A stretch of 64,000 bases of DNA from Brachionus plicatilis (lineage: Eukaryota; Rotifera; Eurotatoria; Ploima; Brachionidae), in NCBI GenBank assembly GCA_010279815.1, contig QEOQ01000670.1, forward strand, positions 659,382 to 723,381, written 5' to 3'. This document shows positions 1-8,823 of this stretch, piece after piece; positions within the stretch are counted from its first letter, which is position 1; the number at the start of each line of letters is the position of its first letter. The position numbers and the translations under genes are program-made. The notes beneath the pieces are model-generated. The model had not been told where the DNA came from, made no database searches, and saw nothing but the letters and a program-made list of their open reading frames with translations.

Positions 1-204
1 TTTCTGGCTAATTTTATTGAGATAACATTTTAAAATCCGGTTCTTGATCATCATAAATTTTAAACTAAACGCTAATTTAATAAACAGCAAGCAATCTTCA
101 AAAGGATTTTTAAATAACTAAGTTTTGTTTCTTCTTTTTAAAAGATGTCCAAACATATATTTTTTTTTAAATCTCTATTAGTGATAGAATTTTGATCAGC
201 TTAC

Positions 205-292
205 CATTGCATATAGTTTCTCCGCATTTTCCGGCACTACAAACCTTACTTAAAACTCCAATAATTGCAGCAACAAAAAAAGCTTTATTCAT
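205..292 (-). CDS. First exon of a second STMC6/Shisa-like membrane protein (partial)
   Basis: The minus strand opens with an ATG at 292 and encodes a 29-residue signal-peptide exon ending in the motif KCGETICN, then a good donor GTAAGC at 204. The length, the phase-1 donor and the C-x4-C pattern copy exon 1 of the gene at 480-974 (ending ICGQNICYS), so this looks like a tandem paralogue transcribed in the same direction. The Cys-rich and transmembrane exons are not visible in positions 1-200 and probably lie outside the window. Function unknown; by family it would be a small single-pass membrane adaptor. Confidence 0.5.
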
Positions 293-479
293 TTTTACAA
301 AAATTAAAATTATTTTTATTAAAAAATTTTCAATTTAAATAGAAATCTCGTGATTATTTATGTAATTAGATAACAAGAGCTTTAAAAACGTAAATATCAA
401 TCTCATGCTTTTAAGTTTATTAAAATTATCTTCGAAAATTTAGAAATTATTTTCTTCTTTCTGTCAATACACAAGATTT

Positions 480-974
480 TTAATTGTAATTTGGATTTGC
501 ATAACTTTGTCCCACTGCTTGATTATAGCTGGGTGGAATCTGTAAAATTGTTGGGTTAAAATTTATTCTTGGTGTTGAAATTTGGTTAATGTTGGGTCTT
601 AGCAAGATAATTCGTCTTCTTCGTCTTGCTCGTAAACATCCAATAATGATACAAACTAATAGAAATAAAAATGCCACAGCTGCAGTACCACTATCTAAAT
701 TTTTTTTTCTTTAATATAAAATAATTTATTTTTAAAAAAATTACATATATAAACTCTCGGATTTATGAAACAACATTCAGAATATTTATAACCGCAACAA
801 TATATATCCAATGTATCTTTAAAAATTAATTTAATTTTTATTTAAATTTTGGTTAAAATTAGTTGAAAAAAAAGGCATACTGCTGTAGCAAATATTTTGT
901 CCGCATATTTTGGTCTCCATTAGTACGGGACTCATTAATTGAATTAAAAATAGCACAGCTAAGAGTAGAATCAT
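480..974 (-). CDS. Small STMC6 (Shisa/VOPP1/CYYR1-type) single-pass membrane protein
   Basis: Three exons on the minus strand, 974-881, 816-745 and 694-480, with phase-consistent GT-AG junctions, give 126 residues. Order: signal peptide (1-20), short Cys-rich ectodomain with ICGQNIC then YCCG and ECC, a transmembrane helix (about 58-75), a basic RARRRRR stop-transfer stretch, and a cytosolic tail with a PPSY (PPxY) motif near the end. The CC...CC ectodomain, one membrane pass and a PPxY tail are the signature of the STMC6 superfamily, whose members (Shisa, VOPP1, WBP1-like) act as adaptors in endomembrane trafficking and recruit WW-domain NEDD4-type ubiquitin ligases. The exact orthologue is not identifiable. 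A tandem paralogue lies at 205-292. Confidence 0.65.
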
Positions 975-1151
975 TTTATGAAAGGTGTCTTATTTAAAAA
1001 AATTCAACTCTCTTAAATGTTTTAATAATTTTCAATTTAAACAAGATAAATATTTATTTATCATTTGATTCTATTTTAAGAACTTTATCAAAAAATAATA
1101 AAAAAAAATTTTATTTTAAAAATTTATTAGATGAAATAGAAACAATCTATT

Positions 1152-2490
1152 TCATCTATCAACAGTTAGTTTTTTTTTGCCATTATTAGTCGCTTTATTT
1201 GAAAAAATGGTGCCGTGACTGTTATTATTCCATTGAGGTGGATGTGGATTTTTAATCGGATTCAACTGATTACTTCTAGTACTTAAGTTGGCTTTTTCAT
1301 TTGACTCCTCATTTTTTGCTTTTGAATGTGCTGATAAAAGACTCCTCTCTTTCACATATCTTTCGTACATATTCAAAGCCAATTTTGGATTTTCATTTTT
1401 GAACTCGGTCCATTGTGGTGAGCTGGTTAAATCAATATTTTCCTTTTGAATAAAATTCAAGCATTTCTTTTTCAATCGTTCATGATTGAGCTCAAATGCT
1501 TCAATCAAAATAGGAATGCAGGTAAGTCTATTTAGCTGTCCTTCCATAAAAACAAGACACGAGGTTCGCAAGCCATTCAGTTCCAAGACATCAGCTGCCT
1601 TCATAATACTCTGTACATTTTTTTCATTAATGCTCTCGGTTTCTCCTGAGTAAATAAAATTAATAATAAATGGCATTATGTTCGGATCAACTTCTTTTAG
1701 TTCAATTACGTTTGAGCTATTTTCCGAGTGGGTTTTGGCATTGTGGTTGTTGAAGACTGTAGATTCATCTAGCTTACTGAATTTGTCTTTTCGGATTCTG
1801 CTTTTGTCAGTCTTTGTTTGGACTGGTGGCAGTGGAAGAGGCAGAGGAGTTGGTGACATGGTAGAGACCAAGTCGACTAAATTTTTTAGAACTGGAGACC
1901 GAGCGGATATGATGCACCGGTGAGCTGGATACCTTATCTCATTTACATTGAGAAAGCAGTCAGCATAATTTTGATTTTTAAGCAAGTTTTTCATATCACG
2001 AATAAACTCGTATTTGGCCTTAAAATCATCGGTCATTTTGTCACATTTGACTTGAATTTTTTCATTTGTTTTAGATAAATATTCATTTCTTTCCTTCAAA
2101 TTGGCAATCTGGGCTTTGAGCTCGTCGTTTTGGCGACGCAAATTGGCTATTTGTTTTTTTAGATCCTCATTTGTCCGGATATCCGAATCAATCCGATTAA
2201 GCTTATGCTGTAGGTCGAATATTTCGGCATCTTTTTTGTCCAGGATTATTTTTAAAGTCTTGTAAGAAGGAGCGCATTTTATACCTCAAAAAATATTTAA
2301 ATTGAAAAAATATAAATTTTCATTAAATTTTATTTTTATTACAAATTGATGATGGCGCATCTAGGTTCTTAGCAGGACGACAAATGTCACACAGTAAAAA
2401 ATTTCTTCCGCAAGTTTCACAGCTTCTGAGAACGTCGTTGGAACGTTTTTCGTGCTTTTTACACTCTCTTTTGCGTCTAGCTGAATCCAT
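1152..2490 (-). CDS. BTB/POZ protein with N-terminal B-box-like zinc module and coiled coil
   Basis: Two exons, 2490-2343 and 2284-1152 (58-bp intron, phase 1), encode 426 residues. The first about 55 residues contain paired zinc ligands C-x2-H, C-x2-C, C-x2-C and C-x2-C; the last pair is completed across the intron (CIKC). This resembles a B-box or other two-zinc module. A coiled coil follows (about 60-130, heptad-rich, repeated QIANL). Next comes a BTB fold (NYADCFLNVNEIRYPAHRC...SARSPVLKNL), interrupted by a Pro/Ser-rich insert and resuming with the typical FIYSGE...ADVLELNGL, then a BACK-like helical tail. BTB proteins usually dimerise and act as Cul3 substrate adaptors; that role is inferred. 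The C-terminus is Asn/Lys-rich and disordered. The B-box-like/coiled-coil/BTB order is unusual. Confidence 0.75.
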
Positions 2491-4556
2491 GTTTTACAAC
2501 TTTTCCAAAAATAAATGAGCTATGTTAATATATTTTGTTTAAATTACATTGAGATTAAAATGAGATGTGATTTAAATTTTTTTCTCAATAACAATAAAAA
2601 ATCATATACCTAAGAGAATTAAATACTTTTTATTTTTCCTAAAATAATAACAGGAGAGATGAAACGAATAAGTGAGCGTGTTGAACAATTTTTTCAAAGG
2701 TGACAAAAATTGAATTTTTTAAATTTTTTTAATATTTTTATTGAATTAATTATTAAGGTTTATGCCATGTTCTGTCAGTGTAACTATGGATATAATGATT
2801 TCTGATTTTTATTGTTAAACATTAAAAATTTTTTTACTGGTTTTTGTTTACCAAATAAAGTTTTTCCATTTTTAGCTATTCTCTAATCTTATGGGTTCAT
2901 GAATACTATTTGATCAACCAAATATTGATGAGTCGAATTTGACTTATTTATGTTAGATTAAATATATTACATCATTACCGGTATGTTTGTTGGGAAGCTT
3001 TACCGTGTTTACAAGGGTTAAATCTTTAGGGTTTCCTTTTTAATAAAATAATAATAAATACAAATAAAACCATAGTAATAAAAAAAATTTATTAAATAAT
3101 TTTAAAAAAAAACTATTTGTTTTCTTGATGGTAAAACGAATCAATGGATATTGAATTATATTAGCTAAAAAGGTTATAAATGTAAAAATAGAAATAATAA
3201 ACTAGTTAAATTAGATTTATTATTCTAAAAAAAAACATTTAAGAATGAGTATCAAAAATAAAATTTGCCTTTTTAGGTAAATTGTTAAAAAATTGAAAAA
3301 TATTATGCCTCGAAAAATTTAAATGTTGTTTATCAAAATCACATCATATTTTATTTTAGAGAACCATTTTATAAAAAAGTCTTTATTAAAGATTTATAAC
3401 ACTATTTTACAGACTCTTAAACCAAAAGAAATGCCGTTTAAAATTTTAATTTTAATGTCTAAATGTTAAATTTTTTTAATATGTTAATGAATAAAATAAA
3501 ATTAGTCATTTTTAATATTTTGTTTTATTTTTTATAGATTTCGAAGGCTTCAGCCATTCGGAAAACTCTTGAAATAAGTTATTAATGCAAATTAAAAATA
3601 TAAGTTATTTATTATTTTAGATAAAACTTTTTAAATAAATTATTTAAAAATGCAAAAATGAAAGCTTTAACGATTTATGCATTTAATTTTGTTATTTTTT
3701 TAATTTATCAATTTTTTAATTAACTAGCTTAAAAATTAAAATCATTTATTAAAAAATATTTATTTACTACAGGTTTATATTAATTTTTTAAAAAAAAATA
3801 ATTTTTTTAAATCGAATAAAAAGACCAAAAGGCGAAAATAAAGAGAAAAAACAATTAATAGGTTAGGCCACCATTAGGTAAGTCATTATTGGTTTTCTTG
3901 CATATTTTCTGGTTTTAAAAGCACAATAATTTTCAATGTTTCTTATAAAAGATTTATCATTAAGATCATTTGGTAAGCTGTTCCTAATCGCCAGTAATTG
4001 ATTTAAAAATGTGTAAATCAGCGAATTCTCACATAATTTTATTAAAAGATCATACTTGGCCCGAGACATTCAAGATTCAATTGTGTCAATTCCTAAGGGT
4101 TTTGTAAATTTAGAGTTCTTTTAAAAACAAGTTTACTAATAAATAAAATGAAAATATGTATTTTATTTTTTACAAATTAGAGACATCAACAAACTAATTT
4201 TTATTAATAAAAGTGGAAAAAAAGTTAGAGAAATAATAAAACAGTAATAATGATGTATCGTTAAAGAGTTCAAAAGAGAAAATTATTAAAAAAGCTTATT
4301 TTGATATTTTAGTTCAAAATTTTAAAAAAAATTTAATTTAATGAATAAATTGTTAAAGCTTTCATTTATGTATTTTTCAAGTATTTTTTTAAAGCTTAAT
4401 CCTAAATAATAATCAACTAATATTTTTAACATTTTAAATATTTATACGATTAACACTTCGAAAAAGATCGATTTTAGTAAATCACTTCCTGACAAATTTC
4501 AATAAATAAAAATAATAATTTCTCCCATTTTTTTAATAGATTAATAGTAGAATTGA
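2491..4556. other. AT-rich spacer
   Basis: Spacer between the BTB gene and the small ORF at 4557. Only long A/T runs and stop-rich frames are seen, apart from a LINE-like fragment at 3863-4069. No RNA gene or conserved exon was recognised. Confidence 0.6.
3863..4069 (-). mobile_element. Possible LINE reverse-transcriptase C-terminal fragment
   Basis: A 68-codon open frame contains YTFLNQLLAIRNSLPNDLND, which matches the pattern FxNRVxxxWNSLPxxV found at the C-terminus of many non-LTR retrotransposon polyproteins, with the usual Trp replaced. There is no flanking RT domain, so if the reading is right this is a dead 5'-truncated copy. The call rests on one motif. Confidence 0.4.
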
Positions 4557-4711
4557 TCATCTCTTCTTCTTGTACCTTTTTGGGTGATGACTCGGATCTG
4601 TTACAGAGCTTCGAATGTATCGACTTGATACTCCCCAATCACATAAAAGTAATTTCTGATTTTTAATCGAGTTATTCAGGTTTTCAATGCTAATTGTATA
4701 AAACTAACCAT
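4557..4711 (-). CDS. Possible 33-residue spliced ORF downstream of Van Gogh
   Basis: An ATG at 4711-4709 lies directly on a donor (GTTAGT). An acceptor ATCAG at 4657-4656 opens a phase-0 exon, 4655-4557, that runs CDWGVSSRYIRSSVTDPSHH followed by a very basic end and TGA. The exon is clearly richer in G+C than its surroundings, as real exons here are. I do not recognise the protein. It could be a micropeptide gene or the last exon of a longer gene whose upstream exons I cannot see. It lies about 370 bp downstream of the Van Gogh stop on the same strand. Confidence 0.35.
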
Positions 4712-5027
4712 TTAGTGATATTATTAGCAAAAGTTAAATAATATCAATACTTTAAAGATTAAAATAAATAAATTTATTTTCAAAAATGAATCAACTTTTT
4801 AGTTTATAGAAATTAATAAAAAAAATCTTTTAAAAAACTAAATTGATTTATTTAAATTTTAATTAAGTGATATAAAAAGAATGTTTAAATTTTTGATAAA
4901 AATCCATAAAAAGCATTCAATTTATAAAAAAAAAAAATAAAAATTTTTAAATTATTTTTCTAGGAAATCTTTTAACGTTGTGATCCATCAGGAAATGCAA
5001 ACATAAGTAATTTTGTTTACTTTTTTT

Positions 5028-6764
5028 TTAAACAGTAGTTTCACTATTTAACTTGAGTACAAATTTATTGCGTTTAGGATCCAAAATGTCTTCAATTAAG
5101 TTAAATCTTGGCAAACGTTTGCAAGTAAACATCAATGTAACCTCATTTTGTTTTAAAACAAACATTAAATTGTCCTCCAAGGACTCGTACAGGGCCAAAT
5201 CGCTGATTAAAATCCAATTTTGGTCAATTTTTCTATGAAATTGCGGATTAAAAAACCCATTTATTTGAGCTCTTTCATTAAATATTAATTTTTCTTCGAT
5301 CAAATACCTTTGAAGAAAAGACTTGGGCGACATGTCATAGGAAACACATTGGGCCAGATGAGCCAAAATGTCTTCTCTGGAAAAAAATGGCTGCTGACGA
5401 GTTATTCGCAAATAGCGGCGCAGATCGCGGGCTATGGATGTAAAAATGGCCTGGGCTGCTTCCAAAGGCTCCATTAAATTGTTTGAATTGTTGCTTGAAT
5501 TGTTGTCGTATTGATAGCGACGAATATGAGCGAACGCTTCCTCAGTGGAAGTCAATAGTCTAGCTCGGCGCTTGCGCAGTCTTCGTTCATATTCGTACTC
5601 TTCATAAAATCTGTCATTGGCACTAAAATTGCCTCCGACCACACTTTTCAAGTCCGCATTCATCCTGGACGCCGACTTTTTCTTGGACATTAAATTCGTC
5701 TCAGTTTTGACAGATTGATTGTCATCAAAATCATCGGTGAAGTTTTTGGACGTTGCTGACATATTTCTGGATCGCTTTTTTTCCATAGCCTGTTCGAGCT
5801 GGGACAACTGAGGGCCGCGTCGGCGATGAGCGTTCTCCAACCACGGATTGTACGCCTTAAAGTCCTTGTAATAATTTTCTAGCAAAAATATGGCCGCTTT
5901 CTGAATGCTCATCTTGCCCACTGAGTACTCTGCCTGTTCTCCATCCGGTGACCTCACTACTTTGACCACAAACTCCGACTTGACGTGTCTCAGCTCAAGC
6001 ACAAACACTGATATCACATAGATGAATAGAAGAACGTCCACATAGGACTCGGTAAACTGTAAAATGCGGTAATAGTCCTGGACTTTGTTGTCCATTATCC
6101 GGATCACATAGAATAGCCAGTAGGAGAATGTCATGATGCACATCAAGAACAAGATGACTAGCTTGAGTTCGTATGCTCTTGGCAAGCTGGTTCTTGGTTT
6201 GCGTGCAAATATCGCCCATGTGCCAAATAACAGGATGAAAAGCTTGAAAGATATGCCTATTAGGATGCTCTCGCACTCTAAACCACACTCGGATATTTGC
6301 CAATTTTGGTGGTAGCTCAATCTTGGAAATGTGATGAACAGAATGGGACTAACAAATGAGCAGACTGAGGCACAAAAAATGCAGATAAAACCAAAGTATT
6401 TGTGAATTTTGTTTATTAATTTTTTCAGAATGCCCTCTTGTGGATGCTGATCGCCAATTTCGAAGAAAAAATTTCGACTCTCTTTTGAGTAGAGTCCGCC
6501 CTGTCTGCCATTGAAATGAGACGAGCGGCCGTCTTCGGTCATGTCGTCATTGAAGTCACTGAAATCGCCCGTGATCGCAGTGGCATTGTCGCCCCAATCT
6601 TGCTGCGGCAGAATTTGCACCTGAATTTGCTGGGACTGCGTTTGGTTTGTCTGAATTTGCTGGTGAGTTTGATAATGCTGAACATGGTCTGGATTCATGT
6701 CGTAAATGTTCTGGCTGGGAAAAAACTCCTGTCTCTCGACATAGCTGTTCATGTACTGGGACAT
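5028..6764 (-). CDS. VANGL: Van Gogh/Strabismus planar cell polarity protein
   Basis: One uninterrupted frame of 578 codons plus stop, taken from the first in-frame ATG (MSQYMNSY); the frame is open a little further upstream, so an extra 5' exon is possible. The N-terminus is Gln/Asn-rich and acidic. Four transmembrane segments lie at about 124-146, 166-187, 201-222 and 240-258. The cytosolic half has the near-invariant Vangl stretch VVRSPDGEQAEYSVG...SIQKAAIFLLENYYKDFKAYNPWLE. The protein ends in ETTV, a class I PDZ ligand equivalent to ETSV of vertebrate VANGL1/2. Vangl is a core planar polarity component at the plasma membrane that works with Prickle, Dishevelled and Scribble. Length and topology are normal for the family. 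The gene is divergent from the kinase at 7116. Confidence 0.97.
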   Translation of the reverse strand: MSQYMNSYVERQEFFPSQNIYDMNPDHVQHYQTHQQIQTNQTQSQQIQVQILPQQDWGDNATAITGDFSDFNDDMTEDGRSSHFNGRQGGLYSKESRNFFFEIGDQHPQEGILKKLINKIHKYFGFICIFCASVCSFVSPILFITFPRLSYHQNWQISECGLECESILIGISFKLFILLFGTWAIFARKPRTSLPRAYELKLVILFLMCIMTFSYWLFYVIRIMDNKVQDYYRILQFTESYVDVLLFIYVISVFVLELRHVKSEFVVKVVRSPDGEQAEYSVGKMSIQKAAIFLLENYYKDFKAYNPWLENAHRRRGPQLSQLEQAMEKKRSRNMSATSKNFTDDFDDNQSVKTETNLMSKKKSASRMNADLKSVVGGNFSANDRFYEEYEYERRLRKRRARLLTSTEEAFAHIRRYQYDNNSSNNSNNLMEPLEAAQAIFTSIARDLRRYLRITRQQPFFSREDILAHLAQCVSYDMSPKSFLQRYLIEEKLIFNERAQINGFFNPQFHRKIDQNWILISDLALYESLEDNLMFVLKQNEVTLMFTCKRLPRFNLIEDILDPKRNKFVLKLNSETTV

Positions 6765-7115
6765 GGCACTAGTGATTTGGTCACTCTCAAGCAAAATTTT
6801 TTTTTAAAAATAATTAACTAAACTTAAAAATTTAAATTTTTTATTAATAAAAAAAAAGCTTTTAAAATTCAAGATTTTTATTTACTCTAGTTTAAGAACA
6901 TTTGTCCATGTGATCAAAATTTAAGCTCGATCAACTAGATCTCAGCTCAAGTGCATACACTTGATTGAGAAAAAAAAATTAATTTCAGATAGACTGGAAT
7001 GGGATCGAGTGTCACGTGGTTAAAAGACAGGTTAATAATTTTGTTCAAAATTTAAAAGTACATAGCAAAATAGAGAAAATAATTCTTGGGAATATGTTTT
7101 TTTTTTTTTTAAAAA
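6765..7115. promoter_or_regulatory. Divergent promoter interval, VANGL / PMVK
   Basis: A 351-bp interval separates two divergently transcribed genes and should hold both promoters. It contains a canonical E-box CACGTG at 7013-7018 (context TCACGTGG) and a short dyad TCAAGTG-CATA-CACTTGA at 6947-6964. E-boxes of this type bind bHLH-zip factors; a link to sterol-pathway control of the kinase is only inference. Confidence 0.4.
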
Positions 7116-7739
7116 ATGAATCAAAATTGTGATGCGAGTTTAGTTCTTTTGTTAAGTGGCAAACGAAAGTCTGGCAAAGATTTCATAAGTCAAAAGCTGC
7201 TGGACCATTTTGGGACACATGAGAGGATATGTCTCTTGCCAATTACAATATCGGCACCACTAAAGCAAGCGTATGCCAAAGAAAATGGACTAAATTATGA
7301 AAAGTTGCTCGACTCAAGCGAGTATAAAGAGATTTATCGGCAAAAAATGATCGAATGGAGTGACAAGAAACGGGATATTGACCCGGGATATTTTTGTAGA
7401 TGGGCCGTGAAAGAAACACTGTCAAAATTGGACTGTACAAAATTATCTAACAAATTTTTAATTATTCTAGTTACTGACATCCGGCGTAAAACAGATATAG
7501 ATTTTTTTAGGCAAACTTTTCCCGGAATAGCCAAGACTGTCAGAGTGGAATCAGACGAGTTGTCTCGTATGGAAAGAAATTGGATTTTTACTCAAGGTGT
7601 TGACGATGTCAAGTCCGAATGTGATTTAGATGATATGAATAGTTTTGACTTTAAAATAAACAATAATAATAGTAATAAAGAACAAATGATTTTTCAATTA
7701 AATTCACTGATAGATTTTATTCAAAATATAAAGGATTAA
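7116..7739 (+). CDS. PMVK: Phosphomevalonate kinase (animal type)
   Basis: Intronless 207-residue protein. It opens with the P-loop LLLSGKRKSGKDF, closely matching the human enzyme, then APLKQAYAKENGL, a middle region with IDPGYFCRWAV, and TDIRRKTDIDFF, all hallmarks of the metazoan PMVK family, which is related to nucleoside monophosphate kinases rather than GHMP kinases. The enzyme converts 5-phosphomevalonate and ATP to 5-diphosphomevalonate in the mevalonate pathway for isoprenoids. The length is slightly above the human 192 residues because of an Asn-rich insert near the C-terminus. The start is the only ATG before the P-loop. Confidence 0.95.
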   Translation: MNQNCDASLVLLLSGKRKSGKDFISQKLLDHFGTHERICLLPITISAPLKQAYAKENGLNYEKLLDSSEYKEIYRQKMIEWSDKKRDIDPGYFCRWAVKETLSKLDCTKLSNKFLIILVTDIRRKTDIDFFRQTFPGIAKTVRVESDELSRMERNWIFTQGVDDVKSECDLDDMNSFDFKINNNNSNKEQMIFQLNSLIDFIQNIKD

Positions 7740-7831
7740 ATTTTGTTTAAATTTATTTTTATAAATTTTTTAAAATTACACAAACTCAATTTTTTTAAAC
7801 TCTAGCCTTAGTTTTGTTAAATTTGGCTTTT

Positions 7832-8823
7832 TTAGCAATATTTTCTTAAAAGGTCCAAATCCTCGGGACTCAAGTCTAAACAAGCAGCCCATTCTTTGTC
7901 GCTAATCACATCATCATTGTTTGAGTCACACTCGTTCAAAAATGGTTGAATGCAGTTTTCCAAAGCTTTTATGGAACTAATTAATGTGCTTAATTCTTCT
8001 TTTTGAATTAAGCTTAACAAAAAAGTGATTAAAAATATAATTTTTTTTTATTTTTTCTTACTGATCGTTTGATTTGTCTAATTGACAAAATTCAAATGCA
8101 ACACCAGCAGTCCAATATTTTTCAACATTTTTTTTCTTTAATTTTTCGGCCAATTCGACCAAATTTACATATTTGGGGTCCAAATCTTTTCTCTCATCCT
8201 TTGAGTAATTTATTAAATTCTATTTAGCTTACAAAACATTAATTCTTTTTACTAAAATGATCAAGACTTCGTTCAACCATTGTTTCATGCGCGCTGGAAA
8301 CACTTCCTTTTCCTCCAAGGTACATTCACCAATATCTAGTTTAAAATTCTTTAATTATTTTTTCTAAATAATAAAATTTTATTAAATTACATCTGCATTC
8401 TCCATAATAGTCTAATTTTTCATCCACAATTGAAGCATCACTACACTTGCTATTAGAGTTTTTACACCAGCATTTCTGGCGGTAAAAATGGCAGTCAGAT
8501 TCATAGGTTATGTTGGATGTGGTGCAAATTTTTTGCCTTTTATCTTTTGGAGCATCACATGTTTCAATGCATTGACAAGTTGGCTTAGAATCCAAGATCA
8601 CACATTGTTCACCAGTGACGCATTGATGGCTTTCACATATGTCTACTTCATTTTCGGGCTGTACATCCAGCAAATCCATATCCGGCTCGATGACTGACAC
8701 TTGCAGGCTCATGTCATCCTTTAAAATTTCACATGTATTTTGGACTTTTTATACTGATAAAGCACTTACAGCCATGGTTAATGATAAAATACCAACAACT
8801 ACCAAAATAGATAACACTTTCAT
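7832..8823 (-). CDS. SPARC: SPARC/osteonectin, secreted calcium-binding matrix protein
   Basis: Five exons, all phase-consistent: 8823-8770, 8718-8391, 8335-8253, 8198-8062 and 8012-7832, giving 260 residues. Order: signal peptide (1-17), short acidic region, follistatin-like Cys module (CESHQCVTGEQCVILDS), Kazal-like module ending YYGECRYIGEC, and the EC domain with FPARMKQWLNEVL (human FPLRMRDWLKNVL). A final EF hand has loop DSNNDDVISDKE next to the disulfide-linked first-hand region. SPARC binds collagen and calcium in basement membrane. The acidic N-terminal domain is much shorter than in vertebrates, as in other invertebrates. In the second intron-containing junction, donor GTAAAA after LIIL keeps the family reading (LIILDERKDLDP). 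Confidence 0.93.

Noticed and set aside
6780..6794. Upstream extension of Van Gogh (residues LLESDQITSA)
   Set aside because: The frame is open but begins without an ATG; the first in-frame ATG at 6764 was used instead, leaving an upstream exon as an open possibility.
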